43,846 bases of DNA from Thermodesulfovibrionales bacterium (GTDB lineage Bacteria; Nitrospirota; Thermodesulfovibrionia; Thermodesulfovibrionales; UBA9159). The stretch is from assembly GCA_035686305.1 (NCBI GenBank), contig DASRZP010000094.1, forward strand, positions 1 through 43,846, given 5' to 3'. The notes under the pieces are model-generated. The model was not told where the DNA came from. It was given only the letters and a program-made list of their open reading frames with translations, and searched no databases. Numbering within the stretch: the first letter of the stretch is position 1; every line of letters begins with the position of its first letter. Below, piece after piece: positions 36,115 through 43,846 of this stretch. The position numbers and the translations under genes are program-made.

Positions 36115-36822
36115 ATGTCAGTAGAAGGTCTCATCATTATACCTGCCTTTAATGAAGCATTGAACATCGGGAGGGTGCTGAATGATATCAAGACCCATGC
36201 CCCGGATCTCGATGTCATTGTGGTGGATGACGGCTCGACAGACTCTACAGCGGATGTTGCAGCGCAGTGTAACACAGATGTTCTTCGCCTGCCTCATAAC
36301 CTCGGCATTGGCGGAGCGATGCAGGCGGGTTACAAGTACGCGGAAAGAAAAGGCTATGAGATGGCAGTGCAGTTCGATGGAGACGGCCAGCATAGGGCTG
36401 ATCAACTCGAGGCGCTTATCACGCCCATTATACATGGAGCAGCAGATTTTGCGATAGGGTCGAGATTTCTTGGTGAAAAGGCGTACCAAGGGCAATTCGC
36501 CAGACTCTTCGGCATAAAGATTCTGTCCCGGGTGGTTTCTCTTCTCGTCGGCCGGCGGATTACTGATCCGACTTCCGGTTTTAGGGCTGCCAATCGGAAG
36601 GTTATGGCTTTTTTTACCAGGAATTACCCCGATGACTATCCGGAGCCTGAAGCTGTTGTGCTCCTTCACCGGGCGGGCTTCAGGACGATAGAGGTCCCGG
36701 TGCTTATGCGAGAACGGCTTTCCGGCAGTTCGTCCATAACATCTGTGAACGCTTTCTACTACATGGTAAAGGTGCTCTTGGCGATAATGATCGATATGGT
36801 GAAGAGAGTGCCGATGGGGTAA
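36115..36822 (+). CDS. Glycosyltransferase family 2, DPM1-like polyprenyl-phosphate sugar synthase
   Basis: 235 residues, beginning one base after the previous stop. GT-A motifs in order: IIIPAFNEALNIGRVL, VIVVDDGSTDSTADV, HNLGIGGAMQAGYKYA, the metal-binding QFDGDGQH (DxD), then IGSRFLGEKAYQGQFAR, DPTSGFRAANR and YPEPEAVVLLHRAGFR. It lacks a C-terminal TM pair, as in soluble DPM1-like enzymes that work at the membrane face. Predicted reaction: nucleotide-sugar plus polyprenyl phosphate to polyprenyl-phosphate sugar. Its partner is the DUF2304 protein immediately downstream, a pairing seen in many polysaccharide loci. Confidence 0.9.
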   Translation: MSVEGLIIIPAFNEALNIGRVLNDIKTHAPDLDVIVVDDGSTDSTADVAAQCNTDVLRLPHNLGIGGAMQAGYKYAERKGYEMAVQFDGDGQHRADQLEALITPIIHGAADFAIGSRFLGEKAYQGQFARLFGIKILSRVVSLLVGRRITDPTSGFRAANRKVMAFFTRNYPDDYPEPEAVVLLHRAGFRTIEVPVLMRERLSGSSSITSVNAFYYMVKVLLAIMIDMVKRVPMG

Positions 36823-36824
36823 GA

Positions 36825-37178
36825 ATGGATATCATACCTTTTCTGACTTCCTGCGTCACGGCGCTGATCCTCATGTCTGTGGTCGAACTCATCAGGAGAA
36901 ACAGACTTAAGGAGAAATATTCGCTTCTGTGGCTTGTCGCCGCTTTTGTCATGCTTTTTTTCTCAATATCACGAAGCTCTTTGGAATGGCTATCCCTGCT
37001 CGTAGGCATTCAGTATCCACCTTCTTTTATCTTTATTCTCGCCTTTCTGTTCCTCATTGTAATCAACGTGCACTTTTCTACTGTCATTTCCGAACTCTTT
37101 GAAAAGAATAAGGACCTGACTCAGGAGGTAGCCCTGCTCAGGAAGTCACTTGAGGAGAAGAGGGAAGCAGACAACTGA
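36825..37178 (+). CDS. DUF2304 small membrane protein
   Basis: 117 residues, starting 2 bases after the GT2 gene. Three TM helices (about 5-20, 33-52 and 65-86) with the family string RRNRLKEKYSLLWL between the first two, and a C-terminal coiled-coil (KNKDLTQEVALLRKSLEEKR). DUF2304 proteins are usually encoded next to GT2 genes and are thought to help anchor or assist the transferase. That role is inferred from context. Confidence 0.85.
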   Translation: MDIIPFLTSCVTALILMSVVELIRRNRLKEKYSLLWLVAAFVMLFFSISRSSLEWLSLLVGIQYPPSFIFILAFLFLIVINVHFSTVISELFEKNKDLTQEVALLRKSLEEKREADN

Positions 37179-37179
37179 A

Positions 37180-39342
37180 ATGAAGCGAGAACAGCACCTC
37201 GTGCAGACAACAGCCCCTTTTGGAGAGGCGATTCCCTCCGGCATATCTGCGATTCATTATATCCTCCTGATTGTCGTCTGCCTTCTTGCTTATGTGAATA
37301 CCTTTCGTGCGCCTTTTCAGTATGACGACGTAGACCGGATGTTAAAAAGGCCCTTCGTGCAGGACATACGGCTCTTCTTCGATCCGGCAGGGCGAGAAAG
37401 ATTTGCTCATGAACACGACTTTAGCAGAAGGTCCGTAGGCTATTTCACCTTTGCCCTTAACTATGCGACGCAGAATGGGAAGACGGCTGGCTATCACGCG
37501 GTCAACCTTGCGATTCATACGCTGAATGCATTCTTAGTTTACGCCCTTGTTGTCCTCACCTTCCGGACACCGAATATGCGAGGATCATCCTTAGGGGGCC
37601 GCGCTCGAACTGTAGCTTTTTTTTCTGCCCTTCTTTTCGCCGGTCATCCTATTCAGACCGAGGCTGTTACCTATATTGTCCAGAGGCTCACCTCTCTGGC
37701 AACCTTTTTTTACCTGCTTTCCCTTGTTCTGTATATCACGTGGCGTCTGGAGGGTCATGAGAAGCCTGGAAGGTGGTTTTTCTATGGCTCGTCACTGCTG
37801 TCCGCAGTCTTTGCCATGAAGACCAAAGAGATATCCTTTACGCTTCCCGCAATTGTCACATTGTATGAGATGATGTTTTTCAGAGGAAAGGTCGGCAGCC
37901 GGTTGCTCGGTTTAATACCGCTGCTGATGACCATGCTCATCATTCCCATGAGTATGGCGGGAACAACGGGCAAGCCCCTTGGAGAACTCATGGGCGATGC
38001 GGGCGGGATGTTTCGGGCTCACAGCGCGCTTTCTCGCTGGGAGTATCTGGCGACCGAGATGCGGGTCATCATCACCTATATCAGGCTACTATTCTGGCCC
38101 ATGGGACAGAGCCTTGATCACGACTATCCCCTGTACGATTCCTTCTTTGTGCCGGCGGTGTTTCTGTCTTTTCTCATCCTGTCGGCAATCGTCGCAATCG
38201 GCGCATATTCCCTTTATCATTCCCGTGTCGTGCCGCAGGATTCACGGAGTTCCTCCTCACCCGGCACGCGCCACTCGTTGCGTCTCGTCGCCTTCGGTAT
38301 CTTCTGGTTCTTCATAACCCTTGCGGTCGAATCAAGCATTATACCGATTGCCGATGTCATCTCTGAGCACAGGCTTTACCTGCCCTCAATCGGGTTTATC
38401 CTTGCATGCACGAGCGCTCTTTTTGGGGGTGCAGAGAAACTCACATCCCGACGTAAAGGGTCTGTGAAGGTGCTCATCACGCTCCTTGCGATAACGTCGC
38501 TTTTTCTTGCCGGTCTTACATTTGCACGTAATATTGTGTGGAGCTCCGAGGTGAGCTTGTGGGAGGATGTCATACAAAAAAGCCCGATGAAGGCACGGGG
38601 ATACAACGGTCTTGGCCTTGCCTATTACAACATGCGCCAATACGATCGGGCGATTGCACAGTTCGAGAGGGCGGTTGCCCTGTATCCCTCCTATGGGGCG
38701 GCATTCAACAACTTGGGGAATGCCCTTTACCAAAAGGGTCTCTACGACAGGGCAATTGAGGCAGAGACCAGGGCAATTGCCCTGGGGTCGGACAACCCTG
38801 TCTTTTATTTCGGCCGTGGAATGTCCCTTGCCAAAAAGGGCGATTACGACAGCGCAATAAAGGATTACACCAGAGCGATTGCCATCGACCCCGGCTATGC
38901 GGACGCCTACAACAACCTTGGATTCGTCTATCATCTTAGGGGGGCCTTCTCCCTTGCCATAGAGCAGTACTCTCAAGCGATTGCCCTGGATGCCCGAAAT
39001 GCCCTTTTCTTTGAGAACAGGGGATTGGCCTATGCAGGAAATGGCGAACTCGACAAGGCTATCGAGGACTATTCGCAGGCGATTGCATTCGACCCAAGTC
39101 TTGTGAGCGCTTACAGCGGTCGAGGAATTGCTTACAGTCTTGAGGGCAGGCATGTTCAGGCAATGAGCGATTTTGACCATGCCATATTCCTGGAGCCCGG
39201 CAATGCTGAATCGTACGTCAGTCGCGGAGTAGCGAAAATGCGGGCAGGTCATCGCGGCGAAGCGCTCGCAGATTTTCAGCATGCATGCGATAAAGGCAGT
39301 GAAGCAGGATGCAGGGCCTTGCAGAAGGTGGGGCAGAAATAG
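37180..39342 (+). CDS. TMTC-like GT-C glycosyltransferase with C-terminal TPRs (class II with cysteine tail)
   Basis: 720 residues from the ATG at 37180, one base after the DUF2304 stop; an upstream ATG at 37150 lies inside that gene and is less likely. Motifs: APFQYDDVDRMLKRPFV (D49-D50), RSVGYFTFALNYATQNGK, GHPIQTEAVTYIVQRLTSLA, MKTKEISFTLPAIVTLYE and IADVISEHRLYLPSIG. About ten TM helices, then eight TPRs from about residue 465 to 700. It ends FQHACDKGSEAGCRAL. It therefore combines the class II membrane core with the two-cysteine tail otherwise seen in class I, which suggests domain exchange. Confidence 0.86.
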   Translation: MKREQHLVQTTAPFGEAIPSGISAIHYILLIVVCLLAYVNTFRAPFQYDDVDRMLKRPFVQDIRLFFDPAGRERFAHEHDFSRRSVGYFTFALNYATQNGKTAGYHAVNLAIHTLNAFLVYALVVLTFRTPNMRGSSLGGRARTVAFFSALLFAGHPIQTEAVTYIVQRLTSLATFFYLLSLVLYITWRLEGHEKPGRWFFYGSSLLSAVFAMKTKEISFTLPAIVTLYEMMFFRGKVGSRLLGLIPLLMTMLIIPMSMAGTTGKPLGELMGDAGGMFRAHSALSRWEYLATEMRVIITYIRLLFWPMGQSLDHDYPLYDSFFVPAVFLSFLILSAIVAIGAYSLYHSRVVPQDSRSSSSPGTRHSLRLVAFGIFWFFITLAVESSIIPIADVISEHRLYLPSIGFILACTSALFGGAEKLTSRRKGSVKVLITLLAITSLFLAGLTFARNIVWSSEVSLWEDVIQKSPMKARGYNGLGLAYYNMRQYDRAIAQFERAVALYPSYGAAFNNLGNALYQKGLYDRAIEAETRAIALGSDNPVFYFGRGMSLAKKGDYDSAIKDYTRAIAIDPGYADAYNNLGFVYHLRGAFSLAIEQYSQAIALDARNALFFENRGLAYAGNGELDKAIEDYSQAIAFDPSLVSAYSGRGIAYSLEGRHVQAMSDFDHAIFLEPGNAESYVSRGVAKMRAGHRGEALADFQHACDKGSEAGCRALQKVGQK

Positions 39343-39418
39343 ATATGGAATGGTTTGTGTACTCCCTGAGGCCGCTGAAAGACAACGGCGTGAAGGGGAA
39401 AAGCATAAGGAGGATTAT

Positions 39419-39826
39419 GTGGCTATGAACACGGGAATCAAGGTATTTTTCATCCTCGCCCTCTTGGTGGCTGATTTGGCCTCTGTTGGGGCGGCAGAAG
39501 ATACATCCTGGAAATTTGTCACCGCCGACAGCAAGAGCGGCGAGCGCTACTTCTACCGCCCCGACAGCGTGACGCGGACCGCGAAGGACGGCATCGGCTT
39601 TAAAATGATGACCATCCACAGTGATGCTTCCAAGTCTTGGTCCGATTCAGAAATCGATTGTCACTTTAAGCTCATACGCGACCTCAGGACAAGAACCGAG
39701 AGGGGCACCAAGCCCCCTCTTTTCAATAACTTCCCTTCCGGCTGGCGCGCTTTTGATCTCGAGTCTTATGATGGCGCCAAGCTCAATTCTCCCGAGGCTG
39801 AGCTTTATAGGGTGTTGTGTAGATAG
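39419..39826 (+). CDS. Exported Adhesin_E-like protein
   Basis: 135 residues from a GTG at 39419, chosen because AAGGAGG lies 5 bases upstream; the next in-frame ATG at 39425 is 11 bases away. The signal peptide ends VGAAED. The mature part, WKFVTADSKSGERYFYRPDSV, then GIGFKMMTIHSDASKSWSDS, EIDCHFKLIRDL and YRVLCR, follows the W-x-Y-(D/P)-x-SV and S-x-x-x-DC spacing of surface-adhesin E-type proteins; the two cysteines could form a disulfide. It is the last gene of the 31440 operon, 76 bases after the TMTC-like gene, or has its own start. Confidence 0.7.
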   Translation: MAMNTGIKVFFILALLVADLASVGAAEDTSWKFVTADSKSGERYFYRPDSVTRTAKDGIGFKMMTIHSDASKSWSDSEIDCHFKLIRDLRTRTERGTKPPLFNNFPSGWRAFDLESYDGAKLNSPEAELYRVLCR

Positions 39827-39911
39827 CCACGCCGGACTGCTTTGAAATCCGGCAGTCTATCCGGAATACGGTCAAACAATTGAATAGGCATAAGCAGAGG
39901 TAAGCGTCCAT

Positions 39912-42900
39912 TTGCACTTCTTTATATTGGTCACTATTTATCTGTTTTTTTTCTTCTCAGGAGCATCGGCACTCATCTATGAGGTAGTGTGGGTCCGTTC
40001 TTTGAGTCTTGTTTTTGGAGGCTCGCACCTTGCAGTTACCACCGTGCTCTCTGTTTTTATGGGAGGGCTGGCCCTTGGCAGTTACCTCATCGGCAAGAGA
40101 GTCAGCACTTATAAGAAGCTGTTAAGGCTCTACGGAATGCTTGAACTTGGAATCGCGGCCTTTGCTTTACTATTTGTGCTGCTGCTCAAGCTCTACCCCT
40201 CAATTTACGTCCCCCTGGCACAGATTGCCGTAACATCCCCGTTGTATCTTTCTTTCTTGCGTGTCACATTCTCGTTTATTGTCTTGATTGGACCGACGAC
40301 GCTTATGGGTGGAACGCTGCCGGTACTGTCGTCTCTGATCTCGACGCGGGCAAGAACGCTCGGGTCTCGTCTGTCTTTCCTGTACGGCTTCAATACCCTC
40401 GGCGCCGTTGCTGGTGGCACGACTGCAAGTTTTGTGTTACTGCCCAACTATTCGGTCGGAACGACCTTGGCGATAGCTGTGCTCATCAATGCCATGGTCG
40501 GTGCTCTCGCGATCTCTTTAGAAAATAGGGCAGAGGAAGTTTTTCAGGATAATCAACGCGAGGCAGAATTACCGGCTGACGCAGGGACCTTTCATGCCGG
40601 CTCAGCAGAAGGGCCGGGGTATCTTTTTTCGCTCAAGCTGGTGCTCTGGGGGATCGGGGTAAGCGGCTTCTGTGCACTGGGGTATGAGGTACTCTGGACC
40701 CGGATTCTCAGCATTGTAATAGGCGCAAGTGTATACGGGTTTGCCATTATACTGATGGCCTTTCTTGCGGGAATCGGTCTTGGAAGCGCTGCATACGGAT
40801 TGATTCTCCGGGTGTTTGCATCATTTCGCAGAGATGCCAGGGGTTATCCCATCAGATCAATAGTCGCCTTTGGCTTGGTCCAGGTGATGATAGGGCTTTC
40901 TGCGTTGGCTGTGACACTGAACATCCGGGACTTACCGTCGCACAGCGTGTCTTTGCATGATTTCTTCCGCAGTATACATTTCGGGATTGGGCAGTTTGGG
41001 ACGGGACAGTTGTCCAACTTCGTCCTTGCGTTCTCTTCTGTTTTTGTGCCTGCTTTTTTTATGGGGGTAGCCTTTCCCTTGGCAGGAAATATCCATGCCC
41101 AGCATAAAAGGATAGTGGGAAGCGCGGTGGGTGAGATACTGGCGTATAACACAATCGGCGCCATACTCGGGTCAGCAGTCAGTGGCTTTGTCCTCATCTA
41201 TCTGTTTGGGATACAGCAGTCCTTGCAGTTTCTGATCCTGATCAATATCGGTTTCGGGCTGTTCGTAATCGTGAGTGTTTGGGGCAGGAAGATGCTGAAT
41301 CGGGCAATAGTCGGTGCAGCGGCAACGGCCATATTGGTATTGGCGTTCAATCCCGGAGTCTGGCAAATATGGGATACCAAGTTTTACGCCATCTATCAAT
41401 CCCATATCCCGGAGTTATACAGCACGCCGGAGAAGATTCGTGAGACCATGGAAAACAACGACGTCCTCTATTCTGCCGAGGGTGTCCAGGCAATCGTGAG
41501 CTCTATACGCTCAGGGGAACGCCAGTATTTTATAACGAATGGCAGGGTTGAGGCTTCTAACAGCAATGAAGACAGGCAACTCCAATACGCATTGGGACAC
41601 GTGCCGATGCTGCTCAATAAGAACCCGAAGAAAGTCTTCGTCCTTGGCACGGGAAGCGGGATGACCCTTGGCGCTACTGCTGTGCATCCAAGTGTGGAGC
41701 AGGTCACCCTTGCGGAAATTGAACCAAAGGTCCTTGGTGTAGCGAGGACTTTCGGGATATACAACCACTATGTCATGGATAATCCGAAGGTGAAGGTTGT
41801 CTTTAATGACGGTAGGAATTTCCTGCTGACCACCAGGGAGAAGTTCGATGTCATCACCGCCGACCCGATTCATCCGTGGTTCGGCGGGGCAGGGTATCTT
41901 TATACCACCGAATATTTCAGGTTGGCTGCTCAACATCTCAATCCGGGCGGCATAGTCAGCCAATGGCTGCCTATCTATGAACTCACTGAGGAAAACCTCA
42001 AGTCTGTTGTGAAGACCTTCAGGGAGAACTTTAGGTACGTATCTGTATGGCTTACGTATAATGACGCAATACTCATCGGCAGTAACTCCCCCATTCTCAT
42101 TGACGAGGAGGAGTTGCAGCGGCGGATCAGGGCGCCGGAAGTCCTTCAGGATTTACAGACAGTCCAGATGGGATCTGCAGAGGATCTTCTGAGCTATTTC
42201 GTCATGGGAAATGAGGGCTCAAGGGCTTATAGCAGTGGGGGGATAATCAATACTGATGATAACGTGTACCTTGAATTCTCCGCGCCCCGCAGCATAGGAA
42301 AGTCTCACCTCATGGGGACGAATTTATCTGACATCGTCAAATACCGGGAAAGCATTCTGCCTTATCTGAGTATCCCTTCGGATGAAGCCGGCCGAGCGAG
42401 ACAGAAAGAAAGATGGTCGAAAAATTTGGACGCGGGGGTTCTCTATGACAAGGCCCATGTCCTAAGCCTTGCGGGACGCTCTGATACCCCCGGGTTTGAA
42501 CAGCTGGCGCATGAACTGGAGACTCGATACCCGGCGTATTCCCCATGGAGAATTCTTAAGGAGGAGGTGCGCGGTGAGGAAGGAGGGGAACCACGTCTCC
42601 TGAAACAGGTGGAATTATCTATTGTCAATGAAAAGGGCGAGATTACTAAACTTCAGTTTTCCGCGGTCATAATGAGAAGCAGCAAGGAAAGGGCGCGGGT
42701 GTTTTTTGTCGATAATACTTCTCGTGTCGTTTTTGGAAAGTTAAGGGTCCGAGGTGCAAACAGGGACGAATATATCAGAGGCTTCGTCGATGATGTGATG
42801 AAAAGTGTTTTGGAAGTCTATGACCAGGAGAGGAAGACGGCTGTCGCTCACGGAGCGGAATATCCGGTGGTGGCATCTGTTCTCCCCAAGATCAAGAGTA

Positions 42901-42935
42901 TGGTCGAATTAAAAGTCGAAAAGAGTGAATACTAG
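39912..42935 (+). CDS. Large fused MFS/spermidine synthase-like membrane protein
   Basis: 1007 residues from a TTG start. The membrane part (about 1-500) contains an internal duplication: the motif SGASALIYEVVWVRSLSLVF near residue 16 recurs as SGFCALGYEVLWTRILSIVI near residue 250, giving about 14 TM helices. Residues about 570-760 are a polyamine-synthase/methyltransferase domain: VFVLGTGSGMTLG, LAEIEPKVLG, VFNDGRNFL and ITADPIHPWFGG, where DPIHP replaces the usual catalytic D-x-x-D-P. The C-terminal 240 residues are soluble and not recognised, with a predicted beta-rich end. The smaller relative is 16347-17825. The stop codon TAG is shared with the insertion site of a MITE. Confidence 0.8.
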   Translation: MHFFILVTIYLFFFFSGASALIYEVVWVRSLSLVFGGSHLAVTTVLSVFMGGLALGSYLIGKRVSTYKKLLRLYGMLELGIAAFALLFVLLLKLYPSIYVPLAQIAVTSPLYLSFLRVTFSFIVLIGPTTLMGGTLPVLSSLISTRARTLGSRLSFLYGFNTLGAVAGGTTASFVLLPNYSVGTTLAIAVLINAMVGALAISLENRAEEVFQDNQREAELPADAGTFHAGSAEGPGYLFSLKLVLWGIGVSGFCALGYEVLWTRILSIVIGASVYGFAIILMAFLAGIGLGSAAYGLILRVFASFRRDARGYPIRSIVAFGLVQVMIGLSALAVTLNIRDLPSHSVSLHDFFRSIHFGIGQFGTGQLSNFVLAFSSVFVPAFFMGVAFPLAGNIHAQHKRIVGSAVGEILAYNTIGAILGSAVSGFVLIYLFGIQQSLQFLILINIGFGLFVIVSVWGRKMLNRAIVGAAATAILVLAFNPGVWQIWDTKFYAIYQSHIPELYSTPEKIRETMENNDVLYSAEGVQAIVSSIRSGERQYFITNGRVEASNSNEDRQLQYALGHVPMLLNKNPKKVFVLGTGSGMTLGATAVHPSVEQVTLAEIEPKVLGVARTFGIYNHYVMDNPKVKVVFNDGRNFLLTTREKFDVITADPIHPWFGGAGYLYTTEYFRLAAQHLNPGGIVSQWLPIYELTEENLKSVVKTFRENFRYVSVWLTYNDAILIGSNSPILIDEEELQRRIRAPEVLQDLQTVQMGSAEDLLSYFVMGNEGSRAYSSGGIINTDDNVYLEFSAPRSIGKSHLMGTNLSDIVKYRESILPYLSIPSDEAGRARQKERWSKNLDAGVLYDKAHVLSLAGRSDTPGFEQLAHELETRYPAYSPWRILKEEVRGEEGGEPRLLKQVELSIVNEKGEITKLQFSAVIMRSSKERARVFFVDNTSRVVFGKLRVRGANRDEYIRGFVDDVMKSVLEVYDQERKTAVAHGAEYPVVASVLPKIKSMVELKVEKSEY

Positions 42936-43084
42936 AACCTATCTCAAAATTGCAATTTTATGATATTCTCTGCTTGTGTCATTCCGGCTTGTCCGGAATC
43001 TTTCTTTGTTTTCAGAAGGATTCCCGGCGCGCTCCGCTTGCGCGAATGACAACCTTGAACCGAGAACCGATTTTGAGATAGGTT
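42936..43084. mobile_element. 149-bp MITE with CTAG target duplication
   Basis: Perfect 15-bp terminal inverted repeats, AACCTATCTCAAAAT, are flanked by CTAG on both sides (42932-42935 and 43085-43088). It encodes no transposase. CTAG or YTAR targets and this size suit a non-autonomous relative of IS5-family (IS427-group-like) elements; the autonomous partner is not in the window. A nested palindromic repeat lies inside. Confidence 0.75.
42977..43051. repeat. Nested TGTCATTC/GAATGACA palindromic repeat
   Basis: The ends TGTCATTC and GAATGACA, with internal CCGGCTTGTCCGG and GCGCGCTCCGCTTGCGCG hairpins, form a compact 75-bp unit of the type dispersed in many bacterial genomes. It sits inside the MITE. 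Confidence 0.65.
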
Positions 43085-43162
43085 CTAGTGTGGTGAGTCA
43101 TAAAACATATGTAAAGAAGCGTTGGCCTCGATAGAAGCGTGGAACATAAGACAGGCACGCCA

Positions 43163-43846
43163 TTGAAGAAATCGCCTCACAGCCTCTGGCTGTTCATTAT
43201 CCCTCTTTTTGCAATCGCTCTTTACCTGGATACCCTCCGGAACGGTTTTGTCTATGACGATATCCCCCAAGTCGTCCAGAATCCCTGGATCAGAAACTTT
43301 CACAGCATCACCGTTATATTCACTTCAGGCGCCTGGGGATTTGCCGGCGAGGGGAGCAATTATTACAGACCATTAATGCACATCATCTACATGCTTACTT
43401 ATGCCCTCTTCGGTCTTAACCCTCTGGGATTTCATGTTATCAACATTGTTATCCATGCCGGGGTTTCCCTCCTTGTCTTTGTCCTGGCGTCGAGGTTCCT
43501 CGCCGGCGTCCAGCTAACGCACAGGCTACCGGCCCTGAGCGCCCCTGTTTCGGCAGGGCTGTTGTTCGCCGCCCATCCCATCCATACCGAGGCAGTCAGC
43601 TGGGTCAGCGGCATACCGGATCTCTCCTTCACTTTTTTTTGCCTCGCCTCGCTTCTGCTCTATATGAAGCTGCCTGCAAATAGGATTCCCTCTCTCCATC
43701 CTCACTACCCTCTGTCAGTCTTTCTTTTTTTTCTCGCGACATTATGCAAGGAAACGGCGCTTGTCTTTCCCTTTCTGGTCATCGCTTATGACCATTTTGT
43801 GAGAAGGGACCGTAGGACACTATGGAATCAGGCAGCTCGATACCTG
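43163..43846 (+). CDS. TMTC-like GT-C glycosyltransferase, N-terminal part (3' partial, class III)
   Basis: 228 codons, open at the right edge. Probable start TTG at 43163 with a weak AGG 8 bases upstream; an in-frame GTG at 43139 is the alternative. Loop 1 has NGFVYDDIPQVVQNPWIRNF (D32-D33), then YYRPLMHIIYMLTYALFGLN, FHVINIVIHAGVSLLVFVLA, AAHPIHTEAVSWVSGIPDLS and LCKETALVFPFLVIAYDHF. Among the nine, these motifs come closest to the eukaryotic TMTC order (DDI-AI-N, RPL---, HPIHTEAV--V-G-ADLL, -KE). TPRs would lie beyond the edge. It follows a MITE. Confidence 0.75.
   Translation, partial: MKKSPHSLWLFIIPLFAIALYLDTLRNGFVYDDIPQVVQNPWIRNFHSITVIFTSGAWGFAGEGSNYYRPLMHIIYMLTYALFGLNPLGFHVINIVIHAGVSLLVFVLASRFLAGVQLTHRLPALSAPVSAGLLFAAHPIHTEAVSWVSGIPDLSFTFFCLASLLLYMKLPANRIPSLHPHYPLSVFLFFLATLCKETALVFPFLVIAYDHFVRRDRRTLWNQAARYL

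Overview
The window is 43.8 kb of bacterial chromosome of mixed base composition. It is dominated by envelope, secreted and membrane-bound glycosylation genes. Several traits together suggest a Gram-negative anaerobe or thermodesulfovibrio-like organism, of the Nitrospirota or Desulfobacterota kind: a seven-haem c-type cytochrome with paired CXXCH motifs, lipoproteins, TPR-rich membrane proteins, fused MFS/spermidine-synthase-like proteins, and a DUF2155 lipoprotein. There is no rRNA or ribosomal gene, so the taxonomic placement is an inference.

The striking feature is repetition. Nine polytopic membrane proteins (eight complete, one cut by the right edge) carry an acidic pair in the first extracytoplasmic loop, or a comparable motif, and the complete ones end in tetratricopeptide repeats. 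They lie at 755-2848(-), 6662-8647(+), 9705-11567(+), 11759-13636(-), 13867-15924(+), 28732-30762(-), 31440-33593(+), 37180-39342(+) and 43163-end(+). Eight of them have the architecture of eukaryotic TMTC O-mannosyltransferases (GT-C fold plus TPR). They fall into at least three sequence classes, so the set looks like an old expansion and not one recent amplification.

Layout: 1-3.6 kb holds the end of a polyprenyl-phosphate-sugar-synthase-like GT2, a GT-C/TPR protein and a lipoprotein. 3.6-6.4 kb holds an IS3-type remnant and a secreted PDZ plus GxDxY-repeat protein. 6.6-16 kb is a cluster of four TMTC-like genes interrupted by the cytochrome. 16-18 kb has a fused MFS/spermidine-synthase-like protein and a small membrane protein. 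18.3-20.9 kb is a tightly overlapping three-gene signalling operon: histidine kinase, a receiver protein with a HEPN-like tail, and a membrane-anchored protein. 21-26.6 kb has a TPR lipoprotein and a 1487-residue secreted Thr-rich protein of 10 RCC1-like and 12 InlB-type repeats, closed by a strong terminator. 26.7-28.7 kb has a tRNA fragment, a DUF2155 lipoprotein with a hexapeptide minisatellite, and a periplasmic coiled-coil protein. 28.7-31.4 kb has another TMTC-like gene. 31.4-39.8 kb is the clearest operon: TMTC-like, periplasmic/membrane protein, GT-C transferase, GT2, DUF2304, TMTC-like, Adhesin_E-like. 39.9-43.8 kb has a 1007-residue fused MFS/spermidine-synthase-like protein, a 149-bp MITE inserted exactly at its stop codon, and the start of a ninth TMTC-like gene.

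Working hypothesis (inference): GT2 enzymes charge a polyprenyl phosphate with sugar on the cytoplasmic face. The GT-C/TPR proteins then transfer that sugar outside the membrane to exported proteins, and the Thr-rich repeat protein at 22.1-26.6 kb is an attractive local acceptor. That would be a bacterial, multi-paralogue counterpart of the DPM1/TMTC pathway.
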